Below the pieces are notes generated by a model. That model did no database searches. It was given only the letters and a program-made list of their open reading frames with translations, and was not told where the DNA came from. A DNA stretch of 64,000 nucleotides from Halichondria panicea (lineage: Eukaryota; Porifera; Demospongiae; Suberitida; Halichondriidae), in contig NC_087383.1 in NCBI RefSeq assembly GCF_963675165.1, forward strand, positions 4,990,979 through 5,054,978, in the 5' to 3' direction. The number at the start of each line of letters is the position of its first letter. Within the stretch, counting starts at the first letter, position 1. The position numbers and the translations under genes are program-made. Of this stretch, positions 1 through 10,707 are shown piece by piece.

Positions 1-115
1 AATTATGATAACCGACAAAGTTACAGTCGAGTACCACCTCTATACCAGACACTTACTATTATTGAACACTAGCTGTCATGCGCATATTGACTATGATACA
101 ATTATACTATACATG

Positions 116-508
116 CAGTGGAACCTCCATTACACGCTATATAACGGCCAAGAGCTCAGGTCCGGATTGAAACTACAATGACTTCAATGTAAAGCAACCT
201 CTCAGGAGCGACCACCTCTCTACTCCGTATAACGAGCAGCTTTCTATTATTGCTGAGATAGCATTATTGTGAAAAAAACCTAGCTGTAGCTTGTCTCTAC
301 AGCCTTTTCAAAGCTTGTATGAGCTAAAGAAGCAGTTAGCAAAGCTCCAAGATTCATTCGCAGCCAGAAATGACTCATAGAGCATACAATGTATGTATTG
401 TCTTCCTTGGGAGGTTTTGATATACATAGATGGCAATTGAAACTTCCCAAGGAAGACCACCTTCTCTATAACGGCCAAAAGGTGCCCGTTTTATAGAGGT
501 CCCACTAT
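116..508. mobile_element. Short inverted-repeat element, pogo/Tigger-like ends
   Basis: The stretch opens with CAGTGGAACCTC and closes with the near-complement of GTGGGACCTC, and carries the same phrase (ataacggcc) near both ends in opposite orientation. Inside it, about 399-467 forms a hairpin whose arms read GTCTTCCTTGGGA. No coding frame is seen. CAGTGGAACCTC-type ends are common in pogo/Tigger-related elements; that assignment is inference. Apart from this element I see nothing definite between 1 and 883 except a possible last exon of the neighbouring minus-strand gene. Confidence 0.5.
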
Positions 509-883
509 ATAATTATACACTGACAGTGCTAGTAGCACTAAGGTATGTCAATCACTCACCATCAGGAACATGTACGACAATTCATCTAGCTACCTCGGGA
601 ATAATTCATGAAGTGGGCATTCACCATAATTTATTGCAATTTTTAACTGTCACAAACTACCAACTGTCAGCTAGTTAGTGCAAAGCATCATGTTTGAACT
701 ACAACTGCGAACGTCCACTCCTATAATTTTATAGCAAACACACCGTAGGTGTCAAACTTGAGCAAGTATTATAGACTGAGCGTATATGGCTGTTGTGTAG
801 GCAATTTTGATAGTCATGAAATACGTCACATAATTATATAGACAATAATTATAATGTCCACTAACAGAGACAAATGTACGTAC

Positions 884-3800
884 CTTTAGACTTGTTGCTC
901 ACTCTCAAGAACATAATGAGTGACAACACGGCAAGAGCAACACAGGCGAGCAGTGACGCTCCTCCAGGTACGAATACCAGTACGTGGCGATAGAACGACT
1001 GGCATTTTGGGCAGCACACACTGAATGAATGTATACGTACATAATTATACCTTGTAAAAATTATGATTGCATGTACATGTATATACATGTAATATATAAT
1101 ATACAATGTAAACGTAATCATTTGTTTTAAACTCACTGTTCTGTGTGATTACAAGGGTGAAGGGCTTGAATGACTGCCACAGCGATGCCATTGGATATCT
1201 TATCAGTGAAGCTCATTAGTCCATAGACAAAAGCACCACTACCCTATTGTGTGTATGTCATAATTATGATTGTGTATTATTGTTCAAACAATGTACCAGC
1301 TTTGAAACAGCTAGTAAGGTCACTTCCTTTAATGGCCCTAGATTTAAGGTTTCAAGAAACCATATGGGTAAGCCGTACAAACCTACAGTGCATGTGTACA
1401 TAATCACCACAGCGGGTCCAATGAGGTCAGCCACCATAGACAAGGAGGTGACTAAAATGGTGGCCCCACCCCCTCCTATCAGTACTGTCGACCCGTACAG
1501 GAACACCTCCTCCACTATATTCTGAGGAACACTCTGGACCCAGAACCACACACTGAGAAAAGAAATACATAACTAGTACACCACATAACACATAATGGTT
1601 ACACTTACAGTCCTCCCCAGATGAGAGCCAGGCCGATAAAATACACCATCTGAAAGTAAGGGGTAACTTATTGAATTACACGTATGTACATTTCAGTAGT
1701 TGAACACACTTCATAGATTTGCATGCAGTAATAAGAGATTCAATACCACATGGTTGAACGTACATATCTGCCAATAATCTTGTTGAAGAACTTGAGAAGG
1801 AGAGTCATAAGGAATCCTGATACATAAATCACCAGGGGACCAATAGCCACACTATTCTGTGTGGTACGGAGAATATAGAGTATGAAGAGCTACCCGGTCA
1901 GTATAAAAGGCATGAGGAATATCCACTAGTATAAAGAATGTACATGCAGTCATATTTTTAAACATGTGCTCAGGTAGGCTTTTTATGCCAAGCACTTGTA
2001 AATGACTATTTCAAGGGCAAACATTACACGGTGTTCATACATTCAGCACAATTACGCTTTAGCTCTAGTGCAAGAGAGGAATACACAAGCATGTAAATTG
2101 TGCCCATAAGTCAAGCGTCAAGCTTTGTCACTCACCACTCGCCCCAAACATGCTCTGATGCAAGTTGGGACATCGTCCGGTTTCTGTGTAAGGTATACAT
2201 GGTCCTAGATACATACCTTATTCAATTTAAGTGAATCCACTAGATACAGGGGAATGTACACTTGAGTCAGGTTCACCATCAGTCTCGTGCACATGTAGAT
2301 CACAGCAACCTGCACAAGTGGAATTTGGATCACAATACACCACAGGGTGGTCAATATGACACGCACGGCACACACACTGTACTACATGTACATGTAACCT
2401 TGTCCCAGGTTAACATTAATTTGCGCTATCTCCCTTCCAATAAAAATGCATAATGAATGTAATAGTCCACATTGTACGTCTATATAGAGTAGGGGTAGCC
2501 AAACATACCATATAGCGGGTCATTAATTTTTATTGGTGCAAATTTTCGTACAGATCGAGTACCCATTTAAATTTCGTATAGCTCAGGATAGTGACGTTGA
2601 ACCTAGTGTGCCAGAACATTTTTGCAGTTTTAATTTTCGTAGGTGCTCTACTGATAAGAAAAATACAAAATTTCCACCTTACGAAAATAACCCGCTATAC
2701 AGTAGTAGATTTGAGCGAGAATGGTGAATGGGCTGACAATCAACACCATCACCATCACCACAGTACATGCAGCAAGTACATGTACACATTTCCATACAAG
2801 AAGTCATGTTAGGCACAGTCCATTGAAAATCATGCTGTTCATGCACATACATAATTATGCACACACAAATGCTATTGTACATATTAACGCAGCTATTAAA
2901 ATAGAGCAGCTGTCTACACATTATAGACAAAATAATCATTGTAACATGTACATACACCGGAAATATTCTCCCACCCAGTGTTGAGCGATACAATCAAAGC
3001 CAATTTAGCAAATATCCTCCACGAACATAGCAAAAACGGCCGGACGCAACGTCTATAATCTCGTTTTCAGGCTGATTATTATACAAGACGGATTGACGTA
3101 CGGCTCTCTCTTGTTTCCACACTTTTCGGTGCTTCCTCTGGCCAATCAACTTTCATATTGTTTTTCTCAGACTATTAATTGTTAATACAGTTAGTGTATA
3201 ATTATTATACCACTGAGGCTATAAACCTAACAACAATAAATGTATTTGAAAAGATCAGAAAGGTAAAACAATAAGACTTACAGCGTAAAACTGAGGGTTG
3301 AGGAACCATTTATAAAACGCAAGCTTCTTGCCATTACTCTTCTCATCGTTCTGCTCTGCAGATGTGCTTGGCTCTCTAGTTCCAGCATGGAAGAGCAGGG
3401 AGCAGAAACACCCCGCAGCTATCACCCCAAGTGCAGTACCCTGTAATATTGAACAATAACCTAATTATTGACGATGTACCGGTAATACACAATACACACC
3501 TTCTTTTTTATTAGCATAAGCAATTAAGGCAGCGCTAATTCCTGCATCATACTTATTCTATGACACAACATTTTAAGATGCACCACTCACTCACACAGTG
3601 TGTATATCAGGCAGATCGATCTAAGATAATTAACTCACTCACAGAGAAAATCCACACATCCCCGGGTACTACATCATCTCCAGTGCTGTGCCCCAGTGTC
3701 TCCAGGAGCACAAACATCACCACAAACACACTCAAGTTGGACACAATTGTGGCCGAGTACCTGGAGAGAATTCATCCCACCTTACTTTTTACACATTACA

Positions 3801-4654
3801 TGCGAAATACTAGATGTGTATATAGACAATGTACATCTACTGCTCCCTCACCTGATGGCGTTGAGCCCCACTCGCTCGTTTTCATTCTCTGTCAACTCTG
3901 GAATGAGAGAAAGGTGACTAATTTGAACTGATGCCCATCCAAATTGAAAAATGATGATCGGAATGGAAAAGTAGATGACTTTAATGTGTATTGGAGTCCC
4001 TTCAGTGTTACCAGCATTGTCAGAGTAGGTATTATCATTACAATTGGATGACAAATTTGTGCCATTTGGATTGCTCACTCCATTTGTGCAAAACAAACAA
4101 TTGTGCCAAAAGAAGAAAAACGAGATTGCAACCATTATGGTACCAACCAGATGCCAGGTTTTTCTGCGCCCATATCGTGATCGGGTTTTATCACAGAGGA
4201 ATCCTATGACTGGGGTAGCAGCGGCATCAGCTACTTGTCCAATGAGCAGTATTATACCAGCATATGTGTTGTCTATTTGGAGTACAGCATGGAAGAACAA
4301 CAGGAGGTAAGTGAACCACATGCTGGCACATAGATCGTTAAACACATGGCCAAATCCATAAGCACCTTTGCGAACAATAGATAAGTGCTGATGACTAGCA
4401 ACAGGCACGGAATCAACACCTTGGACTGAGTTTACTCTGTGTGGCTCCATAGGCTCCACTGAGCCATTCTTAGGCTCCACTGAGCCATACCTAGGCTCAA
4501 CAGAGCCATATCTCGACTTTGATGGGGGCCTGGAAGGCAGGAGAGGGGGAGGGCTAGTTGGTGTCGGTTTACTGTCAATGCTGGAACCATCCAGGCTCTC
4601 TGTATAGCCAGGAGGGGGAGAGTTTAGACTCGGATTGGCCTTCAGACTATCCAT
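884..4654 (-). CDS. MFSD12: MFSD12-like major facilitator transporter
   Basis: Multi-pass membrane transporter of the MFSD12 group, which in vertebrates acts in lysosomes/melanosomes (cysteine import); substrate here is inferred. Exons on the minus strand: 4654-3852, 3760-3643, 3440-3282, 2309-2217, 1856-1764, 1649-1609, 1552-1408, 1243-1137, 1020-884, all phase-consistent. The first exon has a Pro/Ser-rich cytosolic N-terminus with a triplicated GSVEP phrase, then the first helices and the MFS loop motif [12 protein letters not shown]. Later exons give [19 protein letters not shown] and [15 protein letters not shown], both typical of MFSD12. The exon ending at 884 stops at a good donor (GTACGT, phase 1), so a last exon lies further left; a possible one (about 737 down to 660) follows an ATTATAG acceptor but is not certain. 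It is divergent from the oxygenase gene. Confidence 0.88.
2506..2704. mobile_element. MITE family C, copy 1
   Basis: A ~200-bp inverted-repeat element in an intron of the MFSD12-like gene. Left end taccatatagcgggt, right end acccgctatacagta. Subterminal text about tttcg/cgaaa also mirrors. Related copies lie at 17146-17313, 36118-36320 and 46358-46675. No coding frame. Confidence 0.65.
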
Positions 4655-4880
4655 GCAGTACAGTTTCGCACGCTCAAACGATGACTTTTGACTGAGGCAG
4701 AGTAATAATTACTGTTGCCTGTATTTATAGTCTAAATCACATGACCTATTAGATCTAATTACTCTAACCTCATGATCATAAAGTTTATGTTTAGACTATA
4801 ATTATGAAAAGTTCAAGTCTTGACTGTTGACATTCCAAAGCAGAACATTCTTCGGTTTCAATATCTGGATTTCAGGGATC
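4655..4880. promoter_or_regulatory. Bidirectional gap between divergent genes
   Basis: Only 226 bp separate the start codons of the MFSD12-like gene (minus) and the oxygenase/F-box/actin gene (plus), so both promoters and 5' leaders must lie here. The stretch is AT-rich; there is no TATA box that I would trust. Shared regulation is inference from the spacing. Confidence 0.5.
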
Positions 4881-7800
4881 ATGGGAAACGTCGCCGGTCA
4901 TGGTCAGGCTGAGGAAACAAAAGTTCTAGTGAAGCCTATGCTGACTACAGCTCAGAAAAACTTCAAGGATGGTAAGCTAGAGCATAGATACTATCTATGG
5001 TAAGAGTGTTAACGTTTCCAAATTTTCTTTCTAAAATTTGAAGCCCTCTGTTGTATATAGATCCTACACTTACAAAATAGTTATAGGCCGAGTCCAAAGT
5101 CTGTACCGTACTTATTCGATTTAAAGCGACCCTCCAAATATGCGACACCCTCGATCTTTTCCAATTTTCTGACCTCTAAAAATAGCGACTGCAGTGTTCA
5201 CAATTATTTTTTTATGTCGCGTCCTAAATAGAGGTCAAACCACAGCCTCGATTCCAGGCCGCAAGAAACAATGTAATTTAAGCGGCCTATAATCGAGGAC
5301 AGTAGAATAACCTCCAATTAGATGCGACCCTCTAAATATGCAACACCAGGACTTCAACATAATTGTTCAACCTCCAAAAGAAACGACCTCTGGCTTCGTA
5401 ATTATTTTAAAGTGTCGCTTTAAATCGAATTATATCCCGTTGCTACGTTGTTGCCAAGTGCAATATGAAGCATATTGCACTGCTGAAAGTCATATTGCAC
5501 TGACCGCAAAGTCATATTGCACTGACCGCAAAACGCCCCTCTGGCAATTAGACAGACAATTAAATTAAATTAATACGCATGAGAAATAACAAGTATCAAA
5601 GTATGTCCAGCCATGCAGGAATGAATGTTCAGCACTGCTGAAGTTTCTTCTTGCAACCATGCAGGTTTTAAAATTGTCCAAGATTCATTTTATGGAAGAT
5701 TCTGTGTTCCTAGATCGACCTAGTCCTCGACATCGTGACGCATGTCAATTCTGCTTCACCGTAGCACTAGAAGTGGCTCTTTTTGCTGGGGGCATGAGCT
5801 GTTTTGCAGCAGTGTAGAAGCGATCTTTCTTGGCTTGGTTATGAGGCCGAGCGTAGACCAGCAGCTATTCACTGAGTAGTGGGGTGGGGCTGTTTCTTTG
5901 CAGCAGTAAGTGGGGCGGGGCTGTTTTGCAGCACCAGAAGTGGGGTGGGGCTGTTTTGCAGATTTCAGTTGAAACTCCAACAATTTTGTGTCAAGCCATT
6001 CGTCGGTCATGCCAAACTTATACGCTGCAGATACTGGCGTCTAGAAGAGAGAAGAGATGGAGCTGTGTCTAGAGTTGTCTCTGTCTTTTTTTGTGCTGTT
6101 TATATTGTGTTACTAGGACAGTGTTATGTTGCTATGCCCTTGGGATATAAACTAGTTATAACACGTGCACTCGGGCTGCATGGCATATATTGCACTCAGC
6201 CCTCGGGGCTGGCGCCCTCGTGCTTCAGTGCAATATATTCCATACATCCCTCGTGCCCGTGTTATAACTATAACTAAGTGCGGTATGCTAAATTCAGAGA
6301 CCAGAAGGCCTGAGGGTATCTGAAGATTATTGATTATGCCTACAGGCCTCTCACGTGCACCAAAAGACTAATTAATAACAAATCTATTCGACTATAATAT
6401 TATATATACATGTATATAGGAGCTCTCTCTAAATCAACAACCGGATGCAAAATGCGCTACTGCAGAGACTAGGTCGGATTTTGTGGCAGTCAAACGCTAG
6501 TTGAGCATAATTAAGTCTCCTACAGATGCTCAGGAGCTTCCTTGGTCCCACGTGTTCTTTTCAAGCTCTAGTTCGCATACCACGCCCTACCTTTCCCTTT
6601 CCCTTTGCGTTGCCTAAATCAGCTATAGGCCTCGTCTACGGCGTAGATACCATTAGACGAGGCCTATAGCTGATTTACGTATCTGATAATAGATCTCCGT
6701 AGAAGACCTCTGAATGTCTGACTGAGAAAATAATGAACCTCTCAGTAACTAATCAGATTGCACCATTATTTTACCCATAAGTCAACAGTGCAAAGCCTCC
6801 AAGCCATATTGCTGCAATTTGAATGTGGCTGCTACTCTACGGTAAAAAGACATCTAAAGCTAACTCAATTCTCTGTTCAATTTCTGGTGCCTTTATTTTA
6901 TTGGTAGCAATACAAAAAGACTGAATTGCAGTTTCAAACTATAATTATATGCCCATCTAATCTAGATGTACATGGACAGCACCATGACCATTACCCTGTA
7001 CACACACCATGCAGTATCACACCCTAGCAGTATTACGTCAGGTAAGGACAGGCCCAAAGTGACCAGAGAAGATCTCGCAGTTCCTGGAGCTCAGTGCTTC
7101 CTCCTTCATGGACTGCTCACTGAAGCCGAATGTGATCACTACATCACAGAGACTGAGAAGATCGGTTATTCTGACATGTCTGACGTCTTCCCTACTGATT
7201 ACCGTAGCAATGATCGCGTCCTATCCATTTGTGACCCTCTTGCTGACGAACTGTGGAACAGAATTGAGCCGCTTATAACGCGCAAGGAGGTTATTAGAGT
7301 AAGGCCTATGGGCTTTGGTAATAAGGGAACATGGAAGCCTTTTCGTGTAAACGAGTGCTGCAAGTTTGGGAGATATTCGTAAGTGAATTAGTATTAATGA
7401 TTATTCAGAAAAAAACTTTCAATTCTGTTTTAGGAGAGATGGTCACTTTTCCCCTCATATTGATGGTCCGTGGGTTCCTCGCGAAGACGAGAGCAGCATC
7501 TTCACTGTGGTCATCTATCTGAATACACTAGACTCCATGTATCAGGGAGGAACTACGAGATTTTTATATGAAGATGATTCAAGTAAGTTAGTTGTAGCAG
7601 AGTAATTTATAACAAGCCTATAATAATTTACACTGCATTTTTAGCAGATCGACCTATTGTTGTAGTGTTGGCTTTCTATATATACCGTACCAACTCTATC
7701 CCTCCTTTGTTTCGCTTACCCCTTGGTTTGCCAGTAATCATGCACTCTTGCATTGTTTAATTCCACCAGCTGCACGAGGACTTCTGACTGTAGCCTACTA

Positions 7801-10513
7801 GCGCACTTATATGACTGGCGCCTTTCATGCTGTGTTTACAGGCAGAGTGGCCGGCTATGTGACTCCAAGAGCAGGAACAGCATTGATATTCAACCATGAT
7901 GCTCTGCACGAGGGAGAGCCTGTTACTTTAGGGGTGAAATACATCATACGCACTGAGATAATGTATCGGAGAGTGGACACGGAGATGCTTTCCAATCTTG
8001 GAAACTACCAGAAGGAGGAGAGTTACATAAAGACACTCACCCTCTACCAAAAGTCATGGGAGCTGGAACAAGGTCAGTTCCTATATTTTGCTTGTCCAGA
8101 GTAACTAATAACTTTATCTGTCACAGTGGGAGATGTGAAAGGGTTCACGGACACCTATCTCCAAGCTATCCAATTACAGAGACAAGCCCAGCGAAGCATC
8201 TCTTCTGAATCCAGTGCCACTGGTGATATTAATCTGTTATTGCCACATGAACTTTACCTGACAATCTTTGCATTTCTAAAACCAAAGGAACTGTGCACAT
8301 GCATGATAGTGTGCAAGGTTAGTTGTACTCATAAATCTATACCTGAAAAATGTTCACATTTCTATCAAAAACAGAGTTGGTATAACATTTGTATGGACGG
8401 ACAGTTGTGGTATGATTTATACCGGAGGAAATGGCCTGTAGGTATCAACTTGGAGGCTACTATCAACCCTAACAAGCCAGCACTGAAGGTATATAGACTT
8501 TATTATTTCAGTCCAAGTACGATTTCATGTGTTGCTTATATATCTTAACATTTTTGCGTGCAGATCACGGATGAGAGACCTTTCTTGAGGGACTGGTTCG
8601 GCCATTACAAACAACGAACTTTAATGAAACAGCCACAGAAAGTAGTAGTAATTGACATGGGAAGCTTCTCATTTAAGTGTGCTGCCCTCCATAGGGCCAA
8701 GTCAACCATTAGGAAGTGTTGCATTGAGTCAGTAGTTGCCAAGGTAGGTGCATCTATTACATGCATCGAATTCTTTTGTATGCATGAATTCCTCTCTTTC
8801 TGAAACACTTTTGGTGTGCTGAGATTTCTGTTAACTATTCCCTCTAAACACTAGGTCCCTGGAGCATGTGACATACATATGCGTCGCTTTTTCTATGAGC
8901 GGTACTTTTGTGGAGAAGAAGCACGAAATGGTTTTCCTGGTCAGACTGTTGATCTTGTAGTTGGAGGAAAGCTAGTCAATACTCAAATGATCCCAGAGGT
9001 TGTCACAGGACTGTTCGTGGACTGTCGCGTGAGACCAAAGTACACTCCAGTTATCATCTTAGAGCCTCCGGGTCTCTGGTCGAGGAAAACTAGGCTGGAG
9101 CTTGCCGAAATCTTTGTTAGAAGATTCTATAACCCTAGCATCTGTTTCCTCAGTTCTGCTGTGGCAGTATTGTGCAGGTAATTGTTCACCCTGCATTATC
9201 TTTGCATAATAGAGTGTGTGTCGTACATCTATCAATTTCTACTTTAATTTTCAGCTTGGACCTCCAGTGTGGTGTTGTGGTGGATGTAGGTCATGGTGTT
9301 GCTACCTCTTCAGTTGTGTGGAACAGAGAGATGTGCAACAGTGTTGACTGCTCTCCGAGTGAGGCCACACCAGAGAAACTAGCAGGCTTGATTGAAGGAG
9401 TGATACAAAAATTCACCAAGGATAAAGCAACAATTTCCGTACTCAGGGGTCTCGTGGTACTAACAGGTATAGATATAGGCGTGTATATGTGATGGTGGTC
9501 CCTACTATGTCACAAGTTCACGTACCCAATACATCTACAGGTGGAAAAAGATGTTGTAGTGATAGTCTTCAAAAGGAGTTGGCTAAAAGTGATTCAAATT
9601 ACAGAGTGACAGTACCAGGTTTGTAATACCTACTGGGAGCTTGCAGAATATTTTTGTGACCACTGCACCAAGTGACATAATATATAATTATGATTGTCTA
9701 CGACTGCATGTGCTTAAAGTAATGCAGTGTGTGGGTATTGATATGGCATTTTAATCTTTTTATGTTTCTACATGTGTAGTTGATGTTCAGTATGCGGCTG
9801 TACTAGGAGGTTGCAGTGTGGGTAATCTGTCGGGCTTCCAGAAAGTTTGCAAATCTGAGCTACACCAGCTTCATGAAGATTCAAAAGCTATTCCTAGAAA
9901 GCGAATGAGAAGTGTCTTCTTTTATGATTGCCCGATTTTGTATTGGTACAAGCTTCTCAATGGAGGAAAAGCGTCTATGTTGGTACGCGCAATGGGAGTC
10001 ATACATCATCTATATGTGACTTGCACTAACCTCTACATTGTCGTTGCTATTAATTCTCTATGTACACATGCATGTACAGTTAGTGTGTGAATTGAGTATA
10101 GCAGTTAAGTCAATTCCTAATGGTACACCCCTGCATGTATGTATGATTAGGCCTGGTCCATATCTACTGACTTTCTTGGCTGTTATTGTACTAGCTATAA
10201 TGCCTATAATATGCACACATACATGTACTGACGCTAGAGATTCTCAACATTTTTTTATAGAAACGAGGCACTAAAATCAGATGTCTGGCATCTCAAAGAA
10301 GTACTAACCACGCATTTCTAGCAAAAATTTACCTGTAAAATGCAATGTGTATATTATGTAACAACAAGTAATTCTTCGCCTGCACAGAAATTACTACATC
10401 ATGCATCTGAACAGGAGCGCCATGATTGGAAGGAAGACGTTGCTGAAGATGAACTATTTGTTGAGGGGGAAGACGTTGCTGAAGATAAACCATTTCTTGA
10501 GGAAGAATATTAA
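4881..10513 (+). CDS. 2OG-Fe(II) oxygenase / F-box / actin-like fusion
   Basis: Twelve exons, all phase-consistent, give 745 residues: 4881-4971, 7042-7378, 7434-7582, 7842-8072, 8127-8317, 8375-8488, 8564-8743, 8855-9179, 9255-9466, 9541-9618, 9780-9983, 10388-10513. Residues ~45-235 are a prolyl-hydroxylase-like double-stranded beta-helix: HID at 151-153, distal His215 in LHEGEPV and 2OG-binding Arg229 in KYIIRTE. Residues ~305-354 are an F-box (LPHELYLTIFAFLKPKEL, then LWYDLYRRKWP). From ~398 the chain is actin-like: VVVIDMGSFSFK (phosphate 1), PVIILEPP, CGVVVDVGHGVA (phosphate 2), LVVLTGG and YAAVLGGCSVGNLSGFQKV. The tail is acidic with a repeated EDVAED. An alternative last exon (10261-10338) also fits the phase. 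Expected roles are protein hydroxylation, Skp1 binding and nucleotide binding; the combined function is unknown. Intron 1 (2 kb) is full of repeats. Confidence 0.85.
5104..5430. mobile_element. MITE family A, copy 1
   Basis: Inverted-repeat element of about 330 bp in intron 1 of the oxygenase gene. Left end TACCGTACTTATTCGATTTA, right arm GTCGCTTTAAATCGAAT; the shared inner phrase is atttaaagcgac. The inside is itself nearly symmetric (gcgaccctc, aatagcgac, gaggtc motifs). A second copy in opposite orientation lies at 17830-18166. No coding frame. Confidence 0.7.
5459..5532 (+). repeat. Short tandem repeat
   Basis: Two and a half copies of a ~23-bp unit containing catattgcactgaccgcaaa, just outside MITE A. 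A second unrelated run of three ~30-bp units (ggggtggggctgttttgcag) occupies about 5877-5960. Both are intronic and look like local slippage. Confidence 0.6.
6153..6270. repeat. Long imperfect hairpin (foldback)
   Basis: About 118 bp that fold back on themselves: left arm begins TAGTTATAACACG, right arm ends CGTGTTATAACTA, and CATATATTGCACT is mirrored nearer the tip. It lies in intron 1 of the oxygenase gene. A similar CACTCGTGC-rich foldback occurs at 35243-35365. Confidence 0.7.
6616..6676. repeat. Perfect 23-bp hairpin
   Basis: Arms at 6616-6638 and 6654-6676 are perfect reverse complements (AAATCAGCTATAGGCCTCGT then CTA), separated by a 15-base loop. In RNA this would be a very stable stem in intron 1 of the oxygenase gene. 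Confidence 0.85.
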
Positions 10514-10707
10514 TAGGCATTGGAACCCTGCAATCTGATTGGTCCACTAGACAACGATTCTTGAAATTATTATTATATACTCCACACAGGCTCAGGCTTT
10601 TTCTGTTCTTTGTCACAATAGTTCATAAGATATTATTCACGACCACGTACTGTTGTTAGTGTGCACTTACACTTTATAAATTATAATTGTTCTACCTAAA
10701 TCCACAA

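Noticed and set aside
7811-7841. In-frame ATG just before the 7842 exon of the oxygenase gene
   Set aside because: It lies in the intron's pyrimidine tract; the TTTACAG acceptor keeps phase with the previous exon and gives the expected domain sequence.
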